A stretch of DNA of 64,000 bases from G965237725 sp965237725 (GCA_965237725.1 OZ250151.1:2356001-2420000), one strand, 5' to 3'. Positions 35,451-44,511 are shown, numbered from the stretch's first letter. Numbers and translations: made by a program. Notes: generated by a model not told the origin, from the sequence alone.

Positions 35451-37034
35451 TGGGGACACCCATTAGCCAACCTGTGTCAATAGTTCGATCTTGAGCCTGC
35501 TACCAGAGATAGCATACTTCGTATTGATCACCATCGATTCAATTATTGTCGCACCCGTTATGTCTTAAGTCTTTAGCGTCGGATCAAAACGATCCGCACC
35601 AGTCACCCATCTGGATCAAGGCAAAACACGTCTACTGTGTTTATGCCCTTAGTAGTTATCTACCCCACACAATCTTCGGTTCCAAACCGCGTCCAGTCAT
35701 TTTGTCACAATCTGTGGTTCAGCACGTGCTGTCCAGTCCCATCATAGCTCACGGTTTGGGCGAAACGTAAAATCGATGGTCGACCGAGATATCCAATCAC
35801 AATAGGTGGTTATACCACTCCCCAGCCTGGTTTACCCCGGCCAACCAAATCTAACGACCAAACATCAGCTGTGCCTCATACGGGACTTGATGTTTGAGCA
35901 TCATCCAGGTGGCTCTGGCCAACTTTCGGGCCACGGCTCGAATCGCGATGATGCCGTTTGTCTTTGCCATCTTACGGTCATAGAATCGTTTCGCTTGCTT
36001 GTCATAACGCACCATAAAATGGGCGGCTTCGGAGAAAGCCCAGGACAGATACTTATTGCCCGCCTTGGCATTGCCTGTCCCTTTCTTTTTACCATTACTG
36101 AGCCGTGTGGCATCCACACAACGACAGTACGAGGCAAAATTCCCTGCACTGGCAAAACGACTGATATCGCCGACCTCCAGCATAATCGTCAATCCCAATA
36201 TGGGTCCAACACCCACAATGGTTTGTAATAGTTTAAATTCGTCTGACAACCTGACCGCGTCTAGTGCACTGCCTTCAAGCGCCTTGACTTGTTGCTGCAG
36301 GGTACGCAATACCATAAGCTCTGATTCAATGCCTTGACGGATATAGCCTTCAACGCTGTCAGGAATATAATCCCTTCGACGTATCGTATTACAACTCACC
36401 CGTATGCCAGTCGAACGCCACACCTGATTTTGTATGCTGACTTGCGTGCTACTCGCCAGTCGCACTAAAAAAGCCCTACGTCGTAACAAATCTCTTATCG
36501 AACGCTGGGCTTTGGGGTAGATATACCCTGTCGGCAATATGCCTAAGCGCATCAAGTGCGCCAACCAAAAAGCATCGTGCTTATCATCGCTATACTTCAA
36601 TCCATCATATTGGGTCACCGCAACGGTATTCACCAGCATTACGTTCAATCCAACCGCCTGTAATCCATCAACCAGCCAGTACCAATTAAAGGTCGACTCG
36701 ACGGCAATACCGTAAAGCAATGCCTTGTAACGTTCTAAAGCGCGGAGCGTCAGTGTCAGATCATTAGCTAAGCGCTTCTCGTAAACCCGATTATCCTCAT
36801 CGTCAATCACCACGACAACGTGGTTATTTGAATGTAAATCTATACCGCAGTAATATGCCATGTCAGTCTCCTCAAATTTAAAGTGAGCGGTCAGTTTAAC
36901 AACTGACCGCGAGGAGGCTGGCTAGAGGATTATCACAATACGGGATTGTTGAATATTAGTTTTGGTGTCCAGCTTTTCTGTAAAAAATGTCGTATGGGCA
37001 CGGCTAAAAATTACAGTTCCGTATTGTGTCCCCA
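35451..37034 (-). mobile_element. IS110-family insertion sequence
   Basis: One intact transposase gene with about 400 bp of non-coding DNA on its 3' side and 170 bp on its 5' side. TGGGGACAC (35451..35459) and GTGTCCCCA (37026..37034) are a 9-bp inverted pair that may mark the ends. A 10-bp perfect hairpin (GCGGTCAGTT, 4-nt loop) lies at 36887..36910, 26 bp upstream of the transposase start. The element cuts into a sulfotransferase remnant at its right side. Confidence 0.7.
35851..36861 (-). CDS. IS110-family transposase (DEDD recombinase)
   Basis: A 336-residue protein of full length. The N-terminal RuvC-like part has the first acidic residue in YYCGIDLHSNNHVVVVID, a second in IAVESTFNWYWLVDGL and DDKHDAFWLAHL for the remaining pair. 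The C-terminal transposase_20 part has LLQTIVGVGPILGLTIMLEVGDI, CRCVDATRLSNGKKKGTG and GNKYLSWAF, with a candidate nucleophilic Ser. IS110 recombinases use a structured non-coding RNA from the element ends to choose target and donor DNA. Confidence 0.94.
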   Translation of the reverse strand: MAYYCGIDLHSNNHVVVVIDDEDNRVYEKRLANDLTLTLRALERYKALLYGIAVESTFNWYWLVDGLQAVGLNVMLVNTVAVTQYDGLKYSDDKHDAFWLAHLMRLGILPTGYIYPKAQRSIRDLLRRRAFLVRLASSTQVSIQNQVWRSTGIRVSCNTIRRRDYIPDSVEGYIRQGIESELMVLRTLQQQVKALEGSALDAVRLSDEFKLLQTIVGVGPILGLTIMLEVGDISRFASAGNFASYCRCVDATRLSNGKKKGTGNAKAGNKYLSWAFSEAAHFMVRYDKQAKRFYDRKMAKTNGIIAIRAVARKLARATWMMLKHQVPYEAQLMFGR

Positions 37035-37039
37035 GAATT

Positions 37040-37225
37040 CACATAAAATTATCTCCAGAGCATATAGTATTCGTAAACAAACACTTTGCCGATGATTTTG
37101 AAAGATTTAACTATAAAATTAAAACATAAACACTGTATATCGAGTACTATGATTATGAAACAAGAGAAATCGTTGCGGAAAAATATGCAAAGGACATTGA
37201 ATATTTTGGGTATGAGTTAGAATAA
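37040..37225 (+). pseudogene. Sulfotransferase C-terminal remnant
   Basis: The frame from 37040 reads LSPEHIVFVNKHFADDFERF, hits a TAA at 37127 and continues in the same frame with YYDYETREIVAEKYAKDIEYFGYELE to a TAA at 37223..37225. Both pieces look like C-terminal ends of sulfotransferase-family proteins. The 5' part is cut off by the IS110 element. The final TAA overlaps the ATG of the next gene (TAATG), so the two were probably an operon. Confidence 0.55.
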
Positions 37226-38193
37226 TGAGAAACATGAATAAAACACTATACATTCACATAGGTACAGGTAAAACTGGTACTACAGCAATACAGAATTTTA
37301 CAAAATCAAATTTGGAGTCACTCAATCGCAATCATAATTTTCATTATTATAGATCCCACTTGTATTGTAAAAATTATAATAATGCAAAACGATCAAACCC
37401 AAAATATATAATTACAGTTGACAATAACTTAGAAGAATTAAAAAATAATATCACCTCAAGTGATTTTCATTCTTTTTTAATTAGTTCAGAATGTTTTCCA
37501 GGGGAAAAGCATGAAGAGATAAAGTATATTCGTGATTTACTTTCAAATGTCTGTGATGTAAAAATAATTGTATATTTAAGAAGACAAGATGATTTTATAT
37601 GGTCTTGGTTTGCACAAGTTACAAAAGCAATGAACCTACATCAAACCCTCGATGGGTGTATAAACCAATTGTACAATGCAGAATATATACTTAATTATAA
37701 AAAATTTCTCGAACCCTGGGCAAAAGTATTCGGAAGTGAAAATATTTTGGTCAATACATTTCCACCAAACGGAAACTTAATCAAAAACTTTTTTAAAAAT
37801 CTTGATATTGACATCAACGAAAATAAAATTTCAAAGGTTCCAAAATCAAATAAAAGCTTAACTGCGGAGCAAATTGTTTTCATTCAAGCACTTTTACCAA
37901 AACTAGACCCGAAGAAGGATAAAGATATAATAAAAATTATTCGTCTTCCTTTTGATATAGATTTCAATTACACAAAGTCTTTAATTTCTCCTGAAAAACG
38001 AAAAGAAATTTTAAATGACTTTGAGGAATATAATAACAATGTAGCAAAAAAATATTTAAATCGCGACCAACTCTTTGATGATCTGTCAATGGACGATGAA
38101 GAAACATGGGAATATCCTGATATTATTAAGAATGGGTATTACGATTTGGCAATTAAATATTTAAAGGAAAAGCATGAAATACATATTAACTAA
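37225..38193 (+). CDS. Sulfotransferase-like protein, AT-rich
   Basis: A 322-residue protein. LYIHIGTGKTGTTAIQNF is the P-loop-like PAPS-binding site, LISSECFPG and KIIVYLRRQDDFIWSWFAQ (3'-phosphate-binding side) follow. This is a family of bacterial sulfotransferase-like proteins found in polysaccharide clusters. Lys, Asn and Ile codons are very frequent and GC is far below the neighbouring core genes, which supports transfer. The start is ATG 37225 or 37234. Confidence 0.8.
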   Translation: MRNMNKTLYIHIGTGKTGTTAIQNFTKSNLESLNRNHNFHYYRSHLYCKNYNNAKRSNPKYIITVDNNLEELKNNITSSDFHSFLISSECFPGEKHEEIKYIRDLLSNVCDVKIIVYLRRQDDFIWSWFAQVTKAMNLHQTLDGCINQLYNAEYILNYKKFLEPWAKVFGSENILVNTFPPNGNLIKNFFKNLDIDINENKISKVPKSNKSLTAEQIVFIQALLPKLDPKKDKDIIKIIRLPFDIDFNYTKSLISPEKRKEILNDFEEYNNNVAKKYLNRDQLFDDLSMDDEETWEYPDIIKNGYYDLAIKYLKEKHEIHIN

Positions 38194-38239
38194 TACGGGA
38201 TAATGGGGACAGATTTATTTATTTTTTGTGCATCTTGAC

Positions 38240-39503
38240 AGATAGGTTACAGATTATACCGGAGAGATAGGTTACACAATTGAGGTTTTGGAGGAATCCC
38301 AATGCCTTGGCAATTGAGTAACCTGATGGATGAAAGAATAAAGTTCGTAGCAAGATTATTAGACGGTGAACAGATGGCCGGTCTGTGTCGTGAGTTTGGT
38401 ATTTCACGTAAGACGGGCTACAAGATATTCAATCGTTACAAAGACTGTGGTCTGGAAGGATTAGCCAATCGCAGCCAACGGCCTATTCGACCCGGCAATC
38501 AGATTCCTTTTCAGATAGAACGATTCATTCTTCGAACCAAGAAGCATCGACCCAGTTGGGGTGCACCGAAGATTCGGGAAAAGCTAATCCGAGCTTATCC
38601 CAATGTAAAACCCCCTGCCAAAAGTACGGTCCATGCGGTACTGGATCGACATGGCCTAGTCATACGTCGTAAAACTAGGCGATACAAAGCCAAAGGGACA
38701 CCATTACAAGATGTTAAACGACCCAATGGATTATGGTGTGCGGACTATAAGGGCGAATTTAGGCTAGGAAATCACAAGTACTGTTACCCGCTGACCATCA
38801 CGGATTACCACTCGCGCTATCTGCTTGCCTGTGACGGACTGGAGTCAACCAAGGCCATCACCGCCTTCACTGTATTCGAGCAGGCCTTCAGGGAATACGG
38901 GCTGCCTGATGCCATTCGTACCGATAACGGTGTGCCATTCTCAGCACCCAATGCGTTATTTGGATTAAGTCGATTATCAATATGGTGGCTCCGCCTGGGG
39001 ATTAGTATCGAACGTATCAAGCCTGGACACCCTGAGCAAAATGGGCGACATGAACGGATGCATCTCACCCTTAAAAAAGAGGCCACCAAACCCCCTGGTT
39101 ATAACTTCCTGCAACAGCAAAGCAAACTTGACGACTTCCAGGATATTTACAATCATGACCGTCCTCATGAGGCCTTGAATATGAAGTATCCAGGGGAAGT
39201 ATATACACCTTCAGCCAGAGTTTACCGACCGCTAGATGAGCCTGAATATCCGTTCCACGACAAATCCATTCAAGTGACTCAGTGTGGACGAATTTGTATT
39301 GGCAGTAGAAAAATTAACTTAAGTAGCGTGTTTGCAGGACAAACGGTAGGAATCACTGAAGTCAGCGACAAAATATGGCTTGTGAGTTTCATGCAATTTG
39401 ATATAGGATTCTTTGACGAAGACGAAAACAAAGTTCAACCGGCAACGAATCCCTTCATGCCTAAAGTGTTACCTATGTCTTCGGTATGAACTGTTACCTA
39501 TCT
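38240..39503 (+). mobile_element. IS481-family insertion sequence, copy 2 (intact)
   Basis: Left AGATAGGTTACAGATTATAC and right, inverted, AGATAGGTAACAGTTCATAC form imperfect terminal repeats of about 38 bp. It ends 23 bp downstream of the tRNA-Ile2 CCA, almost the same spacing as copy 1 has to tRNA-derived copy C. Confidence 0.92.
38302..39489 (+). CDS. IS481-family transposase
   Basis: A 395-residue transposase with an N-terminal helix-turn-helix (FVARLLDGEQMAGLCREF, GISRKTGYKIFNRY) and an rve-type DDE catalytic core: D in WCADYKGEF, D in IRTDNGVPF, E in NGRHERMHLTLKKE. The last 100 residues follow the family (NHDRPHEALNMKYPGEVYTPS). Nearly the same as the frameshifted copy at 18953. Confidence 0.95.
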   Translation: MPWQLSNLMDERIKFVARLLDGEQMAGLCREFGISRKTGYKIFNRYKDCGLEGLANRSQRPIRPGNQIPFQIERFILRTKKHRPSWGAPKIREKLIRAYPNVKPPAKSTVHAVLDRHGLVIRRKTRRYKAKGTPLQDVKRPNGLWCADYKGEFRLGNHKYCYPLTITDYHSRYLLACDGLESTKAITAFTVFEQAFREYGLPDAIRTDNGVPFSAPNALFGLSRLSIWWLRLGISIERIKPGHPEQNGRHERMHLTLKKEATKPPGYNFLQQQSKLDDFQDIYNHDRPHEALNMKYPGEVYTPSARVYRPLDEPEYPFHDKSIQVTQCGRICIGSRKINLSSVFAGQTVGITEVSDKIWLVSFMQFDIGFFDEDENKVQPATNPFMPKVLPMSSV

Positions 39504-39526
39504 CATCGGTATACACCTTTCGAATA

Positions 39527-39603
39527 TGGTGGGCCCGGTAGGACTTGAACCTACGACCAATGGATTATGAGTCCACTGCTCTAACCAGCTGAGCTACAGG
39601 CCC
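39527..39603 (-). tRNA. tRNA-Ile2 (CAU anticodon)
   Basis: A complete 77-nt cloverleaf with encoded CCA. Acceptor GGGCCTG pairs with CGGGCCC (one T-G pair), D-arm GCTC/GAGC, anticodon stem GTGGA/TCCAT with loop CTCATAA (anticodon CAT), T-arm GTAGG-TTCAAGT-CCTAC. Pairs C4-G69 and C5-G68 match TilS identity elements, favouring lysidine-modified tRNA-Ile2 over elongator tRNA-Met. It is the integration target from which the repeats at lower coordinates derive. Confidence 0.96.
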
Positions 39604-39808
39604 TTATAGGGTGGATACGGCGAGGCCGCAATTTATTCTAAACTGGACCCCGGATCAAGTCCGGGGAGACGAAGTTTTGAGAGAATTCTCCTCGCATAAC
39701 TTGTTTGAGATGATGCTAATTTCAAGTATCTCATTCATGGACCTAGCAAATTTTGAAGATCCTTCGGTCGTATAACTCCCTTAGGATGACGTCAAGCTGA
39801 GGGTGACG

Positions 39809-42058
39809 TCAATTTCCGTCGAGAAAACTTTTAAGGTGGTCGGATCGACTCGGGTGACGTAACTTTCTCAGCGCCTTGGCTTCGATTTGCCGTATTCGTT
39901 CCCGAGTTACATCAAACTGCTTTCCAACTTCTTCCAGAGTGTGATCAGTATTCATACCAATACCAAATCGCATTTGCAACACCTTGGCTTCTCGCTCGGT
40001 TAACGATTCGAGAATGTCGTCGGTGGCATTTTTCAATCCCGAAGCAGTGGCGATATCAACCGGCGCCTTGATGTTTTTGTCTTCGATAAAGTCACCCAGA
40101 TGGGAATCTTCATCATCGCCAATGGGCATCTCCATGGAGATCGGTTCTTTGGCAATCTTCAATACCTTGCGAACTTTATCTTCGGACAATTCCATTTTTT
40201 CAGCCAGCTCTTCAGGCAATGCCTCGCGGCCTTTTTCCTGGAGAATTTGTCGTGACACCCGATTGAGTTTATTTATGGTCTCAATCATATGTACTGGAAT
40301 ACGAATGGTTCGTGCCTGATCTGCAATGGACCGAGTAATGGCCTGGCGAATCCACCAGGTTGCATAGGTCGAGAACTTGTAGCCGCGACGATATTCAAAC
40401 TTGTCTACCGCTTTCATCAAACCAATATTGCCTTCCTGAATTAAATCCAGAAATTGCAGACCACGATTGGTATATTTTTTGGCAATGGAGATAACCAGTC
40501 GAAGGTTCGCTTCTACCATTTCTTTTTTGGCCCGTCGTGCCTTGGCCTCGCCAATAGAAAGTCGTCTGCTTAAATCTTTCAGTTCAACCAGTTCCAGCCC
40601 GGCTTTGTCCTGGGATTTGACTAATCGTTCGGTGTACTCTGAAACGGTGTCACGGTATTTTTCCAGCCGCGGCGCTGTGGCTGCGGTATCTTTAACCAAT
40701 TTTTCAAACCAGTCCATACTGATTTCATTGTCGCGAAAATATTCCATGAACTGTTTTCGAGGCACTTTTCCGTAATTAATGCAATAACGCGCAATCGCCC
40801 GTTCGCAATCTTTCACTTCGTACATACTATTACGCAGCGTAGCTGAAAGCACTTCAAACCGCGCTGGCACAAATTTGATCTGCAGCAATTCGTCACCGAG
40901 TTTTCTACGGTTACGTAATGCCTGCTTACTGCCTATGCCGTGGGTATCAATTGATTTGGCCAGGGAATTCCAGATTCGGCGCATGCGTTTGAAACGCATC
41001 ACCGCTTCATCAGGATCTGGCCCTCTGGGAGACTCAACTTCCTCTGCTGCGTTTTGACCCGGCTCACCTGGAATGGCGACGGTCTCATCGTCCAGCGCAT
41101 CCAGTTCCATAAAGTCAACCACAAGATCGGTTAATTTCATCTCCCCTGCATCGATGGCATCTGCAAAATCGACCAGAGTTCGAAGCGCGACCGGGGTTAA
41201 TGCAATTGCCTGAGCGCTCTGACGATTACCCGCCTCAATACGTTTCGCCAGTGCAATTTCATCTTCACGAGTCAGCAATTCAACCGTACCCATTTCCCGC
41301 ATGTACATCCGAACCGGGTCGGTGGTTCGCCCAAATTCACTTTCTACCGCGGTTTTCAGAACCGCCGTGACTTCTTCGGTAACTTCTTCGTCTTCAGGAT
41401 TATCCCGCTTCAATTCGATGTTATCGGTATCAGGGGCCTTGTCCACTACCTCAATACCCATGTCATTAATCATATTTACCACGACTTCGATCTGATCGGT
41501 GTCGTGCATATTCTCAGGCAAATGGTCATTGATCTCGGCATAGGTCAAGAACCCCTGAGCCTTGCCTTTGAGCACCAGCTTCTTAAGATCGGATTGTGGT
41601 TTTGGTGGAACTTTTAATTCTGCAATTACGGCCTTGGCTAAATCGATATCCTCTCCTTCAACTTCGCCATCAACCAGCAGTTCCAGTTCGGGATCAATCA
41701 CATCGACATCCCCATCCGCTGATGGATCTGCACCAGCGTCCACTGCACCGACTTTTTTACTGGATGCTTTTTTAGACGCTTTTTTTGTGGTTGCTTTCTT
41801 GGTGGCCTTTTTCGCTACGGATTTTTTCGCGACTGTTTTTTTCGTAACAGCCTTCTTTGCAGTTTTGGATGGTTTTTTTGCAGCCACTTTCTTTTTGGTT
41901 GTTGCTTTTTTTGCTACTGCTTTCTTCAATACAGTTGATTTCTTGGCAACTTTTTTGGTTGATTTAGTTGCCGCTTTGGCAACCACTTTCTTTTTGGCTG
42001 CTTTTTTGACAACGGTTTTGCTTGCTGCTTTTTTGGACTGAATTTTTTTCCTAGCCAT
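39809..42058 (-). CDS. rpoD: RNA polymerase sigma-70 with lysine/alanine-rich N-terminal tail
   Basis: A 749-residue housekeeping sigma factor. Region 1.2 reads TDPVRMYMREMGTVELLTRE, region 2 KKYTNRGLQFLDLIQEGN and FSTYATWWIRQAITRS, region 3 INKLNRVSRQILQEKGR, region 4 LEEVGKQFDVTRERIRQIEA. Residues about 2-105 are an unusual extension made of KK/AKK/TKK repeats like bacterial histone-H1-like or AlgP tails, followed by an acidic linker (DPSADGDVDVIDPELELLVD) before region 1.1. The ATG at 42058 has AGAGG about 12 nt upstream; a TTG three codons earlier also lies in frame. It follows dnaG on the same strand. Confidence 0.97.
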   Translation of the reverse strand: MARKKIQSKKAASKTVVKKAAKKKVVAKAATKSTKKVAKKSTVLKKAVAKKATTKKKVAAKKPSKTAKKAVTKKTVAKKSVAKKATKKATTKKASKKASSKKVGAVDAGADPSADGDVDVIDPELELLVDGEVEGEDIDLAKAVIAELKVPPKPQSDLKKLVLKGKAQGFLTYAEINDHLPENMHDTDQIEVVVNMINDMGIEVVDKAPDTDNIELKRDNPEDEEVTEEVTAVLKTAVESEFGRTTDPVRMYMREMGTVELLTREDEIALAKRIEAGNRQSAQAIALTPVALRTLVDFADAIDAGEMKLTDLVVDFMELDALDDETVAIPGEPGQNAAEEVESPRGPDPDEAVMRFKRMRRIWNSLAKSIDTHGIGSKQALRNRRKLGDELLQIKFVPARFEVLSATLRNSMYEVKDCERAIARYCINYGKVPRKQFMEYFRDNEISMDWFEKLVKDTAATAPRLEKYRDTVSEYTERLVKSQDKAGLELVELKDLSRRLSIGEAKARRAKKEMVEANLRLVISIAKKYTNRGLQFLDLIQEGNIGLMKAVDKFEYRRGYKFSTYATWWIRQAITRSIADQARTIRIPVHMIETINKLNRVSRQILQEKGREALPEELAEKMELSEDKVRKVLKIAKEPISMEMPIGDDEDSHLGDFIEDKNIKAPVDIATASGLKNATDDILESLTEREAKVLQMRFGIGMNTDHTLEEVGKQFDVTRERIRQIEAKALRKLRHPSRSDHLKSFLDGN

Positions 42059-42248
42059 AATAGCCAATTACCTCTGAAATTTAGATTGCCGAACTGGATC
42101 GAAAATCTCTAAAAAAATGCGACCGCGGATTATACACGAAATATGACGATTTATTTCGCTATTTCAATGGGTTATTTGCGAAAATATTCCTGGAAACAGA
42201 CTTAAATTTCGTTGAAAACAACCCTTTTTAAGAGCTTATGGTAAGAAC

Positions 42249-44045
42249 TTAACTATCGACCCTGGATTTTAACAACGATACCAGCTCCGCTTTTTCTTCC
42301 CCTTCCAGACTGGAAATCCGGGCCTTTTCCAGCAATTCCAACCGCCGTTCCTCAATTTGACTATTCATCAGTGAATTCAGGGTGTCTTTGAACTGAGTTT
42401 CAAGAACGTCTTCTTCAATAAAATGGGGGCGCATGGCCAATTTTTCCAGATAACTGTGGAACGGTGAGTCCCGAAATGATTCCAGTAGCCGGGCCGTTGA
42501 CAGATCCGGTTTGTCCCTTGCAAGGGTGATCATTTTTATTAATACGTCCGATCCCTGAATTTTCAGCTGCTGTAACTTAGTAATATTTTCCACTACCAGT
42601 CCTAGCTCCGGGCTTTGCAGAAGCATGCTGGTTGCGAGTGCCAGCGGCGATATCTGCCCAGGTTCCATTGCGGCGTTTTTAGGTCTTCTGCGCAGCGATG
42701 AAGATTGTTCAGCTGTTGGCTGATCTCCCAACTGTTCTCCGGTGAGCCCACTCAGGGAAGATAGTCTGGCGAACATCATGTCCTTTAATGCCCCTGCGGG
42801 CAATTGCTCCAACAAAGGCTTGACCAGACTCACTAATCTCGCCTTGCCGTCCATTCGACTCATGTCAACTTGTGCGATCAGATTATCAAACAGAAAGTCC
42901 GGCAATGGCGTTGCATTTTCTACTCGCTGAACAAATGCGTCCTGACCTTCGGTTCGCACAATGGTGTCCGGGTCTTCTCCATCGGGCAGAAATAAAAACC
43001 CGGTCTGCCTGCCATCCTGCATTTCTGGTAATGCGATCTGCAATGCCTTCCACCCGGCTGCCCGCCCGGCTCGATCACCATCGAAGCAAAAAACCACCTC
43101 GGGGGCAGCACGAAATAACCTCTGAAGATGGGTGCGGGTGGTTGCAGTACCAAGGGTGGCAACTGCATTGTCAATGCCGTATTGGGCCAGACTGACCACA
43201 TCCATATAGCCTTCCACCACAATACTTTTATTCAAATTACCGATGGCTCGCCGGGCACGGTGGAGACCATAAAGCTCCGAACTCTTGTGGAATAACGGGG
43301 TCTCCGGGGAATTGAGATATTTGGGTTCACCATCACCCAAAATTCGCCCACCAAATCCAACTACCCGACCGCGATGATCTTCAATGGGAAAAATTATTCT
43401 CTTTCGGAATCGGTCATAATATCTTGCGTCTGTACTACCACTTTGGCCCCCGTTCTGACCAGGAGCATCTTTTTTGGAAATTAACCCAGCCTTGATCAGC
43501 TGTTGTCGGGCATGGTCCGATGTTCCCAATGCCTGGGCCAGGCCATCCCAACCGTCCGGGGCAAAACCTACGCCGAAACTGGCAGCAATTTGACCGTCCA
43601 GGCCACGCTGCTTTAAATAATTTACTGCTGACTTTGCATCTTCGTGCTTGCGTAGTTGATGCTGAAACCAGCTATTGGCCTGCTCGACAATTTTGAGCAG
43701 GTCGGAAGGGCTTTCACCCGGTACGGTTCGCGGTGAATTCTGGTCGGTTTGGGGAACCTGCAGACCGGCGCCATCTGCCAGTTCTTCAATGGTTTCCACA
43801 AAACTTAGATTCGCATAATCCATCAGAAAACCAATGGCGGTGCCGTGGGCGCCGCAGCCAAAACAATGATAGAACTGCTTGTTAGGGCTAACCGTGAATG
43901 ACGGGGTTTTTTCTTCATGGAAGGGACAGCAAGCCTGATATTCTTTGCCTTTTCGGGTCAACGGTACCCGCCGATCGATGACATCAACGATGTCAACTCG
44001 AGCGATGAGCTCATCAATAAAAGTACTGGGGATTTTACCGGCCAT
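42249..44045 (-). CDS. dnaG: DNA primase
   Basis: A 598-residue primase of normal length. CHC2 zinc finger: ACCPFHEEKTPSFTVS with FYHCFGCGAHGTAIGF. TOPRIM domain: SIVVEGYMDVVSLAQYG and VVFCFDGDRAGRAAG. A C-terminal helicase-binding region follows. It makes RNA primers at the replication fork. It is upstream of rpoD on the same strand; rpsU, which commonly lies before dnaG, is not here. Confidence 0.97.
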   Translation of the reverse strand: MAGKIPSTFIDELIARVDIVDVIDRRVPLTRKGKEYQACCPFHEEKTPSFTVSPNKQFYHCFGCGAHGTAIGFLMDYANLSFVETIEELADGAGLQVPQTDQNSPRTVPGESPSDLLKIVEQANSWFQHQLRKHEDAKSAVNYLKQRGLDGQIAASFGVGFAPDGWDGLAQALGTSDHARQQLIKAGLISKKDAPGQNGGQSGSTDARYYDRFRKRIIFPIEDHRGRVVGFGGRILGDGEPKYLNSPETPLFHKSSELYGLHRARRAIGNLNKSIVVEGYMDVVSLAQYGIDNAVATLGTATTRTHLQRLFRAAPEVVFCFDGDRAGRAAGWKALQIALPEMQDGRQTGFLFLPDGEDPDTIVRTEGQDAFVQRVENATPLPDFLFDNLIAQVDMSRMDGKARLVSLVKPLLEQLPAGALKDMMFARLSSLSGLTGEQLGDQPTAEQSSSLRRRPKNAAMEPGQISPLALATSMLLQSPELGLVVENITKLQQLKIQGSDVLIKMITLARDKPDLSTARLLESFRDSPFHSYLEKLAMRPHFIEEDVLETQFKDTLNSLMNSQIEERRLELLEKARISSLEGEEKAELVSLLKSRVDS

Positions 44046-44292
44046 GGCAGGATTCTACTTTAAAAGTATGAAACCGGGGTCAGATGAAATTTATTCAGCC
44101 GTCGTCATTCCCGCCCCCGATCAAGCCGAGGGCAGGCTCCAACGGGAATCCATGTTAAAGCTGCCTATAACTAGATTTTGTCGTGAACTCAGGATCGGAG
44201 ATGGATCCCGGATAACCCTTCGGGTTTCCGGGAAGACGAGGTGAGGGGTTGTGGCTAAGGGCTTTGCCCTTTCCGGGATGACGGGGTTGGGG

Positions 44293-44468
44293 GTCCTGGA
44301 TCAAGTCCAGGATGATTACCAAGACTAAAGGGATTTTATACCATGGATCCCCAGTCAAGCTGGGGACGATTCATAAGATATGCACGCATATCTCAATTCA
44401 CATTGGAGCTGGGTCCTGGATCAAGTCCAGGACGATTCCTAAGATATGCGCGCATATCTTAGGAATCG
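44293..44468. repeat. Tandem palindromic units upstream of leuS, ending in a 36-bp perfect palindrome
   Basis: The dnaG-leuS interval (44046..44511) contains short hairpins: TCCTGGA-TCAAG-TCCAGGA twice (near 44296 and 44413), AGATATGC-AC-GCATATCT near 44376, and a perfect 36-bp palindrome at 44433..44468 centred on AAGATATGCGCGCATATCTT. The second half looks like two copies of one unit (a TCAAG hairpin, GACGATTC, then the ATATGC palindrome). Confidence 0.8.
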
Positions 44469-44511
44469 GTTAAAATCCCGCGCTTTAATTACTGCTATTA
44501 GCGCCATAGAT

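Noticed and set aside
39604..39808. Hairpins between rpoD and tRNA-Ile2 as a small RNA
   Set aside because: CCCCGGA-TCAAG-TCCGGGG and TGACGTC repeats look like ordinary REP-type intergenic palindromes; no promoter was seen.
41562..42041. Plus-strand frame of 159 codons opposite the 5' part of rpoD
   Set aside because: A shadow of the lysine-rich coding repeat (TTT/TTC runs giving Phe/Ala), not a gene.
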